The position numbers were made by a program, and so were the translations under genes. From assembly GCA_018969565.1 (NCBI GenBank), contig JAGWYC010000092.1, positions 1-7,708 of the forward strand: a stretch of DNA of 7,708 bases. The letters run 5' to 3'. Each line of letters begins with the position of its first letter. Within the stretch, counting starts at the first letter, position 1. The notes under the pieces were generated by a model. It was not told the origin of the DNA. It was given only the letters and a program-made list of their open reading frames with translations, and did not search any database. The stretch is from Bacteroidota bacterium (lineage in GTDB: Bacteria > Bacteroidota > Bacteroidia > NS11-12g > UBA955). Positions 1 through 6,879 of the stretch are shown here, one piece after another.

Positions 1-543
1 GGGCACCACGAAATCACGGGCACCTTCAGGCGTGCTTTTGATCAGTACCGGCGTTTCGACTTCCAGGAAATCGGCATCGCTGAGGTAATTCCGGATGGCC
101 CGGGCCGTGCGGTGACGCAGCTCCAAATTCCTGCGCACCGGGTTGCGGCGCAGGTCCAGGTAGCGGTATTCCATGCGCAGCTCGTCGCCGCCGTCGGTTT
201 CGTCTTCAATGGTAAAAGGAGGCGTTTTCGCGGGGTTCAGCACCTCCAGTTGTTCTACGATGATTTCGATTTCTCCGGTGGGAATACCGGTGTTCTTACT
301 TTCCCGTTCACGCACCGTTCCGCTCGCCTTCACCACAAACTCACGGCCCAGCTTTTCGGCGGCAGCCATCAGGTCGGCGTTTACGGCTTCGTTAAAAGAA
401 AGCTGGGTAATGCCGTAGCGGTCGCGGAGGTCCACAAAAACCAGTCCGCCCATTTTCCTGTTACGCGCCACCCATCCGGAAAGGGTAACCTTCATTCCGG
501 CATGGCTCAGCCTCAGTTCTCCGCAAGTATGTGATCGGTGCAT
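1..543 (-). CDS. aspS: Aspartyl-tRNA synthetase, N-terminal 181 residues (partial, runs off left edge)
   Basis: Cytoplasmic class II aminoacyl-tRNA synthetase that charges tRNA-Asp (or tRNA-Asp and tRNA-Asn in non-discriminating forms) using ATP. The start is ATG at 543-541, giving MHRSHTCGELRLSHAG, the usual AspRS opening. Residues 1 to about 105 form the OB-fold anticodon-binding domain, with GWVARNRKMGGLVFVDLRD (23-41) as the typical segment. YRYLDLRRNPVRRNL (126-140) is the AspRS linker into the catalytic domain. FLEVETPVL (159-167) is class II motif 1, with its proline at 165, and STPEGARDFVVP (170-181) is the stretch just before motif 2. The reading frame is open to base 1, so motifs 2 and 3 lie outside the window. 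It is transcribed divergently from folA. A TAATTTTG motif ends four bases before its start codon. The identification is secure. Discrimination between tRNA-Asp and tRNA-Asn cannot be judged from this portion. Confidence 0.97.
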   Translation of the reverse strand, partial: MHRSHTCGELRLSHAGMKVTLSGWVARNRKMGGLVFVDLRDRYGITQLSFNEAVNADLMAAAEKLGREFVVKASGTVRERESKNTGIPTGEIEIIVEQLEVLNPAKTPPFTIEDETDGGDELRMEYRYLDLRRNPVRRNLELRHRTARAIRNYLSDADFLEVETPVLIKSTPEGARDFVVP

Positions 544-546
544 GGG

Positions 547-555
547 GCAAAATTA
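547..555 (-). promoter_or_regulatory. Putative Bacteroidota -7 promoter element for aspS
   Basis: On the minus strand the bases read TAATTTTGC, a full match to the Bacteroidota sigma-ABfr -7 consensus TAnnTTTG. The motif ends only a few bases before the aspS ATG (543), so the transcript would start at or within a few bases of the start codon. I see no convincing TTTG -33 element at the usual spacing of about 19-21 bp. The TTTG at 564-561 is only 5 bp away. Confidence 0.45.
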
Positions 556-586
556 GGGAACAAATCAGCCTTAGCGGGGAATATCC

Positions 587-595
587 TATTTTTAC
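587..595 (+). promoter_or_regulatory. Putative Bacteroidota -7 promoter element for folA
   Basis: TATTTTTAC matches the TAnnTTTG consensus except that the final G is A. It lies 5 bases before the TTG start codon proposed for folA at 601, which again implies a leaderless or nearly leaderless transcript. No clear -33 TTTG is visible at the normal distance. Together with the minus-strand motif at 547-555 it would form a divergent promoter pair inside the 57 bp spacer. Confidence 0.35.
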
Positions 596-600
596 ACCCC

Positions 601-1101
601 TTGAAACCGGTTCTATCCCTGATTGTTGCGGCGGCAGAAGATGGCGCCATCGGCCATGACAACCGCATGCTGTGGCATTTGCCGGATGATTTCCGCTGGT
701 TTAAGAAACATACGCTCGGACATCCCATGATTATGGGACGTAACACCATGGAGAGCATCGGCAGGGCTTTGCCGGGAAGACGCAACCTGGTGGTGAGCCG
801 CAGTATGCAGGAAGGGACTGAAGGCTTTGAATATTACCAAAGTCTGGAAGCAGCCCTTCAGGCGGCAGAAACGACCAAGCAAGCGGAAATTTTCGTTATC
901 GGCGGCGGTAACCTGTACCAACAGGCCATTCCGCTTGCCGGCCGCATTTACCTGACTCGCGTTCAGGGCCGATTCCCGGATGCTTCCGTGCATTTTCACA
1001 TGCCTCAAACAGGTTGGGATTGTGTTTTTTCAGAAGCACATGTCGCTGATGAAAAGCACCTCCTCCCTTTCCGTTTTGAGATTTGGGAACGACAATCCTG
1101 A
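601..1101 (+). CDS. folA: Dihydrofolate reductase
   Basis: Cytoplasmic enzyme that reduces 7,8-dihydrofolate to tetrahydrofolate with NADPH, feeding thymidylate, purine and methionine synthesis. From a TTG start at 601 the protein has 166 residues, close to the usual length of about 160. The N-terminal strand LSLIVAAAEDGAIG (5-18) fits the family. The Met20-type loop is HDNRMLWHLPDD (19-30), in which D30 aligns with catalytic Asp27 of the E. coli enzyme and W25 with Trp22. The NADPH-binding segment PMIMGRNTMESIGRALPGR (42-60) and the IFVIGGGNLY motif (97-106) are both present. The same frame extends upstream to a GTG at 538, but those 21 extra residues have no family counterpart and would overlap the aspS start, so I prefer TTG 601. 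No Shine-Dalgarno is visible. No thymidylate synthase gene lies within the window. The function is very secure; the start is less so. Confidence 0.95.
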   Translation: MKPVLSLIVAAAEDGAIGHDNRMLWHLPDDFRWFKKHTLGHPMIMGRNTMESIGRALPGRRNLVVSRSMQEGTEGFEYYQSLEAALQAAETTKQAEIFVIGGGNLYQQAIPLAGRIYLTRVQGRFPDASVHFHMPQTGWDCVFSEAHVADEKHLLPFRFEIWERQS

Positions 1102-1161
1102 TTTTCCCAAACAGCTATTCACAGCGCTCCTAACTTCGCGGGCCTTTAGCAATTTACATCC

Positions 1162-3171
1162 ATGCGCAATTCATCTAGGGTTCGGGCTTGTTTACGCCTG
1201 TTGAAAATCAGCTTGCTGACCGCGACCGCTTGCAGCCTTTCGACCCTGACATTAAAGGCTCAAAAGGATACGGTTACCCTGAACGATGCTCAGGTTCGCT
1301 CGAGCAGTTACCGGCAAAACAGGAGCGACTTAGGCAGAAACACCACCTATATTGATGGTAAAGTGCTGCAACAATTGCCGGTAGTGCATTGGGATGATTT
1401 GCTGAAACATCTGCCGGGCCTTGAAGTACAGCAACGCGGCGGTTTCGGCAGTCAGGCGGATATCACCCTGCGGGGCGGAACCTTTCAGCAGGTGTTGATT
1501 TTGGTAGATGGAATCCGCATCAACGACCCCTTGACCGGGCATTTCAACGGCAATATCCCGGTCGTTCCTGCCGAGATTGACCATATAGAAGTCATCAAAG
1601 GACCCGCGGCCATGAATTTCGGACCGGAAGCAGTGGGCGGCGTCATCCACATCATCACCAAAGCCTACGGTGGACGGGCCTTCTGGCCGGGAAAGAAATT
1701 CAGCGGCAGCATCACTGGAGGGGAATGGAATTTCCTGGGTGTTCAGGCATTTGCTTCTGCCACCGATAAAAAGCTCCGTAATTACTTCAGCGCCTCGTAC
1801 ATGCGCAACAGCAGCCCGGGACAACTCCTGAGCGGCGACAGCATCAGAGGCAACTTCAGCAACAACATCGCTGCCATTTCACATACCGGCAAATGGGGCC
1901 GGAACATCGTTTCTTCCACCAGAGTCAGCAGTTCTTTTTACGACTTCAATGCCCGCTTCTTTTATACGCGAAGCACTGCGGATAAGTCGCAGGAGTGGAT
2001 ACGCAGGTTCAGCGCACAGCACACCACCAAAATCAATCATCAAGGAAACAGACGCACCACGGACTTACAGGCCGCAGTGCAGCGTACAACCGACTCCTTC
2101 CTGTTTAATCCTGCGTTCAAGGGGAACCACCACATCATGTGGCTGTGGCAGGCCGGGGCCACACACTATGTGAGGCTCAGCCCCAATTCCAACCAATGGA
2201 ACTGGAATACCGGTTTTCAGTACTTTGGCAGAGATATTCAGAGCAGCGACCGCGGAAATCACCGGGAACACGAAGCCGCCCTATGGTCGCAGATGTATTA
2301 CAAGGGACAAAAAACGCCCTTGAATATCAACGCAGGAATTCGCCTTACCCTGGATGCCCTGAACCGTTTGAACCTCACGCCCCAGATCAACGCAAATTAT
2401 CGCCTGGGCGCAGTGAGCATCCGTGGAGGTTTCAGCAGGAGTTTCAGGAATCCGGATTTCACCGAGCGGTATGTATCCACCGGACTCCCGGGGGTATTGA
2501 CGGCAGGACGAAACCTCGGCAATCCTCTCCTGAAACCTGAATTTGCCTGGAACTACGAAGCAGGATTTGACTACTCAGCAGGAAGACACTTTACAAAGCA
2601 ATTCACCTTCAGAAGCACCGCCTTTCTGCGCCGCAGTAATAACCTGATTGACTTCATGTACATAAAAGGGGCCTATATCCCGCCGAATGCGCAGATTGAC
2701 ACGGGCCGCAGCTATTTCTATGCGCAGAACCTCACACCCCTGAACACGGCCGGATTCGAAGCGGATGTGCAATGGACGGGCACAATCTACCGAACATGGA
2801 AGGCCATGGTCATGGGTGGAATCACCGCCTTGCGCTTCAGCAACAATGGCAGCAGCACGGGCATTTCCAAATATGTAGCGAGCAACGCCGGATTTCTGGC
2901 CAATGCGCAGCTCATCCTGCAACGACGTCAGTTTTTTCTGGGTGTAAACGGGGTCTGGAAACAACGCACGGAGGAAACAGCCCTGGTCATCAATAAGGAA
3001 ATCAGCCGTTCCTATCTGGTGATGAACGGGAACCTGAGTTGGAATCGTCCTGACAATCGCTTGAACCTGCGCTTACAATGCATGAACCTGGGCAACCTGC
3101 GCTATTCCGACATCATGGGCGCAGAACTGCCCAGGCGCTGGTGGATGCTGGGTATTGGCATCAGCCTGTAG
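1162..3171 (+). CDS. TonB-dependent outer-membrane receptor (BtuB/siderophore-receptor type, substrate unknown)
   Basis: Outer-membrane beta-barrel importer, 669 residues, energised by TonB-ExbBD. A basic N-terminus and hydrophobic core (residues 1-33) form a signal peptide with likely cleavage after LTLKA (29-33). A probable TonB box, DTVTLNDAQV (36-45), follows directly. The plug domain spans roughly 40-168, with ITLRGGTFQQVLILVDGIRI (101-120) and the conserved end IEVIKGPAAMNFG (142-154) and GGVIHIITK (159-167). The rest is rich in alternating aromatic strands and contains the typical barrel segment NLGNPLLKPEFAWNYEAGF. It ends in WWMLGIGISL, a plausible last strand although the final residue is Leu rather than the common Phe. 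There is no N-terminal carboxypeptidase-like domain as in SusC proteins and no partner SusD. The 60 bp upstream of the start is too short for a cobalamin riboswitch and shows none, nor any clear promoter match. Family is certain; cargo (cobalamin, siderophore or other) is not. Confidence 0.93.
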   Translation: MRNSSRVRACLRLLKISLLTATACSLSTLTLKAQKDTVTLNDAQVRSSSYRQNRSDLGRNTTYIDGKVLQQLPVVHWDDLLKHLPGLEVQQRGGFGSQADITLRGGTFQQVLILVDGIRINDPLTGHFNGNIPVVPAEIDHIEVIKGPAAMNFGPEAVGGVIHIITKAYGGRAFWPGKKFSGSITGGEWNFLGVQAFASATDKKLRNYFSASYMRNSSPGQLLSGDSIRGNFSNNIAAISHTGKWGRNIVSSTRVSSSFYDFNARFFYTRSTADKSQEWIRRFSAQHTTKINHQGNRRTTDLQAAVQRTTDSFLFNPAFKGNHHIMWLWQAGATHYVRLSPNSNQWNWNTGFQYFGRDIQSSDRGNHREHEAALWSQMYYKGQKTPLNINAGIRLTLDALNRLNLTPQINANYRLGAVSIRGGFSRSFRNPDFTERYVSTGLPGVLTAGRNLGNPLLKPEFAWNYEAGFDYSAGRHFTKQFTFRSTAFLRRSNNLIDFMYIKGAYIPPNAQIDTGRSYFYAQNLTPLNTAGFEADVQWTGTIYRTWKAMVMGGITALRFSNNGSSTGISKYVASNAGFLANAQLILQRRQFFLGVNGVWKQRTEETALVINKEISRSYLVMNGNLSWNRPDNRLNLRLQCMNLGNLRYSDIMGAELPRRWWMLGIGISL

Positions 3172-3173
3172 CA

Positions 3174-3203
3174 AAACAGGGAACCCTTGCGGATTCCCTG
3201 TTT
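3174..3203. terminator. Hairpin between convergent genes, probable bidirectional terminator
   Basis: AAACAGGGAA (3174-3183) is perfectly complementary to TTCCCTGTTT (3194-3203). Past a C-A mismatch, two further C-G pairs can form, closing on a TTGC loop (3187-3190). It begins 3 bases after the receptor stop codon and lies 21 bases past the sdhB stop on the other strand. The A and T bases at the stem ends provide a short U-run in either direction, so it can plausibly end both transcripts. The U-tract is short (three on the plus strand, four on the minus), so it is not a textbook intrinsic terminator. Confidence 0.75.
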
Positions 3204-3223
3204 CAGATTGTTGTTTAGGTTAA

Positions 3224-3985
3224 TTACTTGCTCACCAGCTTGGCGCGCACGTATTCACGGTTCATGCGGGCGATGTTGCTCAGGTCAATCTCCTTCGGAC
3301 ATTCCGCGCTGCAGGCACCGGTGTTGGTGCAGGAACCGAAGCCTTCCTTGTCCATCTGATCCACCATGGCAATCACACGATTTTCACGCTCTGCCTGACC
3401 CTGGGGAAGCAGCGCGAGCTGGCTCACCTTGGCGCTGACAAAGAGCATCGCGCTGCTGTTCTTACAAGCCGCCACACAGGCTCCACAGCCAATACAGGTT
3501 GCAGCCGCAAAGGCATCATCAGCGGTATCTTTTGGAATCAGGATGGAGTTGGCATCAACCGCGTTACCGGTATTCACCGACACGAACCCACCGGCGGCAA
3601 TGATGCGGTCAAAGGCGCTGCGGTCCACGGTCAAATCTTTAATCACCGGGAAAGACTGAGCCCTCCAGGGTTCTACCACAATGGTATCCCCGTCTTTGAA
3701 GCTGCGCATGTGCAACTGACAGGTGGTAACCGCCTGTTTCGGTCCGTGCGGACGACCGTTGATGAACATGCTGCACATACCGCAAATGCCTTCGCGGCAG
3801 TCATGGTCAAAAGCTACCGGTTCACCGCCTTCTGCAATCAGTTGTTCGTTGAGCACATCGAACATCTCCAGAAAACTCATATCCGGACTTACGTGATCGA
3901 GCTGATAGGTTTCAAATTTACCTTCAGCCTTGCTGTTTGGCTGACGCCATACCTTCAGCGTTATTTTCATTGCTTCGCTACCCAT
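3224..3985 (-). CDS. sdhB: Succinate dehydrogenase / fumarate reductase iron-sulfur subunit
   Basis: Electron-transfer subunit of complex II that carries electrons between the FAD of SdhA and the hemes and quinone site of SdhC on the cytoplasmic face of the membrane. It has 253 residues. The plant-type ferredoxin domain holds the [2Fe-2S] ligands C63, C68, C71 and C89 (motif CREGICGMC). The C-terminal domain has CIGCGACVAAC (C164, C167, C170, C174) and CTNTGACSAEC (C219, C225, C229) for the [4Fe-4S] and [3Fe-4S] clusters. The first C-terminal group ends in CK rather than the more common CP. The start is ambiguous: ATG at 3985 or an in-frame ATG at 3970 (M6). Position 3985 has A at -3, -6 and -12, the context favoured in Bacteroidota; 3970 lacks A at -3 and -6. 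The gene follows sdhA by 10 bp and is last in the operon, ahead of the 3174-3203 hairpin. Direction of catalysis in vivo cannot be read from the sequence. Confidence 0.96.
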   Translation of the reverse strand: MGSEAMKITLKVWRQPNSKAEGKFETYQLDHVSPDMSFLEMFDVLNEQLIAEGGEPVAFDHDCREGICGMCSMFINGRPHGPKQAVTTCQLHMRSFKDGDTIVVEPWRAQSFPVIKDLTVDRSAFDRIIAAGGFVSVNTGNAVDANSILIPKDTADDAFAAATCIGCGACVAACKNSSAMLFVSAKVSQLALLPQGQAERENRVIAMVDQMDKEGFGSCTNTGACSAECPKEIDLSNIARMNREYVRAKLVSK

Positions 3986-3995
3986 GATCGTTTTT

Positions 3996-5981
3996 TTACT
4001 TGTAGCTCCTTTGTGCTATTTTGATGTTTTCGTATTCAAGTGATTCCTTGTGCAGGCCCCAGTCGTTGCCTCCTTTGTATTCCCAGGCGGCTACGTAGCG
4101 ATACGCTTCATCGTCGCGCAATGCTTCGCCGTCTTCTGTCTGATATTCTTCGCGGAAGTGGCCGCCGCAGCTTTCGTTGCGGTCCAGCGCATCCAGGCAC
4201 ATCAGTTCGCCCAGTTCCAGGAAGTCGGCTACGCGCCCTGCTTTGTCCAGTTCGGGGTTGAACTCATACTGGTTTCCGGGTACTCGTACATTCTTGTAGA
4301 AATCTTCGCGCAGGGCGCGGATTTCCTGAATGGCTTCTTTCAACCCTTCTTCGCTGCGTGCCATACCGCACTTGTTCCACATAATCAGGCCGAGCTCGCG
4401 GTGATAGCTTTCCACGGTTTTGGTGCCTTTCACGTTTAGGAACTGATCCAGCCTGGATTGAACAGCTTTCTCTGCCTCCACAAACGCTTCATGGTTCACA
4501 TCAATGGGCTTGGTATGGATTTCTTTACTCAGGTAAGAACCAACAGTGTAGGGAATAACGAAATATCCGTCGGCCAGTCCTTGCATCAGCGCAGAAGCTC
4601 CGAGGCGGTTGGCTCCGTGGTCGCTGAAGTTGGCTTCTCCCAACGCATACAGGCCGGGCACGGTGGTCATCAGTTCGTAATCAACCCAAAGACCGCCCAT
4701 GGTGTAGTGCACCGCAGGATAGATGCGCATGGGCACTTCATAAGGATCTTCGTTGGTAATCTGCTTGTACATGTCAAACAGGTTGCCGTATTTCTCCTTC
4801 ACCACTTCCCTGCCCAAACGAATCAGCGTAGCATCATCGGGGTTTTCGATGCCGTGCTTACTGGCTTCTGCCCTGCCGTATTTGTTCTTCAGGTTATAGG
4901 CGAAGTCCAGGTAAACAGCCATTTTGCTGGGGCCTACGCCATAACCTGCATCGCAACGCTCTTTGGCGGCGCGGCTGGCGATGTCGCGGGGAACCAGGTT
5001 ACCGAAGGCCGGATAACGGCGCTCCAGGTAATAATCGCGCTCTTCCTCGGGAATATCGTTGGGATGACGCTTATCGTCTTTTTGCTTAGGAACCCAGATA
5101 CGTCCGTCGTTACGCAGCGATTCACTCATCAGAGTCAGCTTGCTCTGATAATGACCGGAAACGGGGATACAGGTGGGGTGAATCTGCGTGAAGCAGGGGT
5201 TTCCAAAGAAAGCGCCTTTCTTATGTGCCTTCCAGGCTGCGGTAACATTGCTGCCCATGGCGTTGGTGCTCAGGTAGAACACGTTTCCGTATCCACCGGT
5301 ACAAAGCAGCACCGCATGTCCGAAATGACGTTCCAGCTTGCCGCTCACCAGGTTGCGGGCGATGATACCACGGGCTTTGCCTTCAATGGTCACTACGTCC
5401 AGCATTTCGTGGCGGGAATACATTTTCACGTTGCCCAAACCTACCTGACGTTCCAGGGCGCTGTAGGCACCCAACAGCAACTGCTGACCGGTTTGTCCGG
5501 CTGCATAAAAGGTACGCTGTACCTGAGTACCACCGAATGAACGGTTGCTCAGGGTTCCGCCGTATTCGCGGGCAAAGGGTACACCCTGGGCCACGCACTG
5601 GTCAATAATGTTCACGCTGACTTCTGCCAGGCGATACACATTGCCTTCGCGGGCGCGGTAGTCGCCGCCTTTGATGGTATCGTAGAACAGACGGTACACA
5701 CTGTCACCGTCATTCTGATAGTTTTTCGCTGCATTGATACCGCCCTGGGCCGCGATGCTGTGTGCCCTGCGGGGTGAATCCTGGAAGCAGAAGGCCTTTA
5801 CTTTATAGCCCAACTCCGCAAGCGTGGCTGCGGCGCTGGCGCCTGCCAGTCCGGTACCCACCACAATCACTTCAAGATTGCGTTTGTTGGCGGGGTTTAC
5901 CAGAGGAACGGTGCTTCTGTATTGGGTCCATTTCTCTGCTAAGGGACCTGCCGGAATTTTTGAATCGAGTTTATTGCTCAT
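3996..5981 (-). CDS. sdhA: Succinate dehydrogenase / fumarate reductase flavoprotein subunit (B-type)
   Basis: Catalytic subunit of complex II that interconverts succinate and fumarate using covalently bound FAD, on the cytoplasmic side of the membrane. It is 661 residues, a little longer than E. coli SdhA (588), as is normal for Bacteroidota B-type enzymes. The Rossmann motif GTGLAGASAAATLAELGYKV is at 42-61. AHSIAAQGGINAAKN (73-87) carries the histidine (H74) expected to hold the FAD. Active-site residues are visible as H268 in QIHPT, R332 in VPRDIASRA (the catalytic arginine position) and H425 in YPAVHYTMGG. A second FAD-contact region is GLYALGEANFSDHGANRLGA (443-462). The C-terminal domain contains NESCGGHFREE (602-612), typical of the family. 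It follows sdhC by 20 bp and precedes sdhB by 10 bp, forming a CAB operon. The order and the single cytochrome subunit match the menaquinone-linked B-type family. All key residues are intact. Confidence 0.97.
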   Translation of the reverse strand: MSNKLDSKIPAGPLAEKWTQYRSTVPLVNPANKRNLEVIVVGTGLAGASAAATLAELGYKVKAFCFQDSPRRAHSIAAQGGINAAKNYQNDGDSVYRLFYDTIKGGDYRAREGNVYRLAEVSVNIIDQCVAQGVPFAREYGGTLSNRSFGGTQVQRTFYAAGQTGQQLLLGAYSALERQVGLGNVKMYSRHEMLDVVTIEGKARGIIARNLVSGKLERHFGHAVLLCTGGYGNVFYLSTNAMGSNVTAAWKAHKKGAFFGNPCFTQIHPTCIPVSGHYQSKLTLMSESLRNDGRIWVPKQKDDKRHPNDIPEEERDYYLERRYPAFGNLVPRDIASRAAKERCDAGYGVGPSKMAVYLDFAYNLKNKYGRAEASKHGIENPDDATLIRLGREVVKEKYGNLFDMYKQITNEDPYEVPMRIYPAVHYTMGGLWVDYELMTTVPGLYALGEANFSDHGANRLGASALMQGLADGYFVIPYTVGSYLSKEIHTKPIDVNHEAFVEAEKAVQSRLDQFLNVKGTKTVESYHRELGLIMWNKCGMARSEEGLKEAIQEIRALREDFYKNVRVPGNQYEFNPELDKAGRVADFLELGELMCLDALDRNESCGGHFREEYQTEDGEALRDDEAYRYVAAWEYKGGNDWGLHKESLEYENIKIAQRSYK

Positions 5982-6001
5982 ATCGGGAAGCTGTTACCGG
6001 T

Positions 6002-6778
6002 TTATTTCAACAGATATACGTAAAGGGGAATGATGGCGAAAGCTGCGGGCACCAGAACGCTGAACGCTTTCCCGATGCCGTTGATCAGCGGATTCCAGCG
6101 CGGGTGGTTCATACCCAATGTCTGGAAAGCACTGGCGAATCCATGCCACAGGTGAAACGCGATAGCGGCCATGGCCAGCACATACAGCGCCACCAGCCAG
6201 CCTTGTTCAAAGGCTTCTGCTGTTTCCTTGTAAAGGTCTTTCGTGATGAACACTTCTTTATCACCGGCAACACCCATGCGGATGTGGGCACCGTGATTTT
6301 CAGCGGTGATGTCCGTAGCAATGGTTGTTTCATCGGTGATGCTGGTTTCGTATTTAGTCCAGGGGATGTCGCCGAATTTGTATTCCCACCAGAAATCAGA
6401 CATGTGTCCGATGATGAAGGCCAGAATCAGGGTACCGAGTATGCCCATGTTGCGGCTGGTCCAGTGGCTGTTGGCATTGCCGTTGTAGGCGCCGTAGCTC
6501 TTGGAACCGCGGGCTTTCCTGTTCGTGTAAGCCAGATACAGCCCTTTAAAGGCGTGTAACAGAATGGTGGCATACAAGAGGTAAGAAACCGTCTTGATCA
6601 AAGGGTTGGTGGTCATGAACCAGGCGTACTTGTTGAAGGCATAACCATCGTCCGCTTTGAGCAACTGAAGATTTCCCAGCAGGTGAATAACCAGGAACAG
6701 AATGAGAAAGAGACCGGTTAATGCCATCAGCACTTTCCTGCCGATGGAAGAGGTAAACAGAAATTGCAGAACCTTCAT
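6002..6778 (-). CDS. sdhC: Succinate dehydrogenase cytochrome b558 subunit (B-type, di-heme)
   Basis: Membrane anchor of complex II that holds two hemes b and the quinone site, passing electrons between SdhB and menaquinone. It has 258 residues, as expected for the cytochrome b558 family. Five hydrophobic segments are visible, roughly 16-36, 62-84, 110-128, 194-214 and 236-256. Candidate heme-ligand histidines are H32 (VIHLLGN), H75 (LLHAFKG), H125 (IIGHMSD) and H209 or H212 (AFHLWHGF). A polar loop of about 60 residues, 132-191, lies between segments 3 and 4. The start MKVLQFLFTSSIGRK is normal for the family. It is the first gene of sdhCAB and is preceded by a TACATTTG motif 21 bp from its ATG. 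No separate sdhD is needed, because this type uses one fused anchor. The acidic residue of the Wolinella E-pathway appears to be absent (see findings). Confidence 0.95.
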   Translation of the reverse strand: MKVLQFLFTSSIGRKVLMALTGLFLILFLVIHLLGNLQLLKADDGYAFNKYAWFMTTNPLIKTVSYLLYATILLHAFKGLYLAYTNRKARGSKSYGAYNGNANSHWTSRNMGILGTLILAFIIGHMSDFWWEYKFGDIPWTKYETSITDETTIATDITAENHGAHIRMGVAGDKEVFITKDLYKETAEAFEQGWLVALYVLAMAAIAFHLWHGFASAFQTLGMNHPRWNPLINGIGKAFSVLVPAAFAIIPLYVYLLK

Positions 6779-6799
6779 AGGGTGTTTGCTTACGTTGCC

Positions 6800-6808
6800 G
6801 CAAATGTA
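6800..6808 (-). promoter_or_regulatory. Putative Bacteroidota -7 promoter element for sdhCAB
   Basis: On the minus strand the bases read TACATTTGC, a full match to TAnnTTTG. It lies 21 bp before the sdhC ATG, so the transcript would have a short leader. A TTTG at 6825-6822 is upstream, but the gap of 13 bp is shorter than the usual 19-21 bp, so the -33 element is uncertain. The motif sits in the only sizeable spacer of the minus-strand block (101 bp), which supports separate transcription of sdh. Confidence 0.5.
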
Positions 6809-6879
6809 ACAAAGGCACTTACAAATGGTTGAGGAGCTTTTCCCCAGCTTATTTATTTAGAATCTTTTTAAAGAAGCCG

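Noticed and set aside
112..534. Plus-strand open frame opposite aspS
   Set aside because: The minus strand encodes clear AspRS motifs throughout, and this frame has no independent support.
1102..1161. Possible riboswitch or -7 promoter upstream of the TonB receptor
   Set aside because: Sixty bases cannot hold a cobalamin riboswitch. The nearest promoter-like bases, TAGCAATTTAC, do not fit the TAnnTTTG spacing. The receptor may share a transcript with folA.
1330..1824. Minus-strand open frame inside the receptor plug region
   Set aside because: It is a shadow of the conserved TonB-receptor plug on the plus strand.
4458..5540. Long open frame (360 codons) on the plus strand opposite sdhA
   Set aside because: It lies wholly antisense to a complete, well-conserved sdhA. 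Its translation is low in complexity, rich in V, H and Q, and shows no recognisable motif. This is a shadow of sdhA codon bias.
6132..6202. Polar loop between SdhC segments 3 and 4 as an inserted domain
   Set aside because: Total length (258 residues) is normal for B-type cytochrome b558 subunits, so there is no sign of an unusual insertion.
5762..6559. Plus-strand open frame spanning the sdhA/sdhC junction
   Set aside because: It is antisense to two conserved genes and to their spacer, with no family motif and no upstream signal.
6828..6879. Possible terminator after ribE, in the AT-rich TTCTTTAAAAAGA-like near-palindrome
   Set aside because: The stem would be only about 5 bp, nearly all A-T, with almost no loop, which is too weak to call a terminator.
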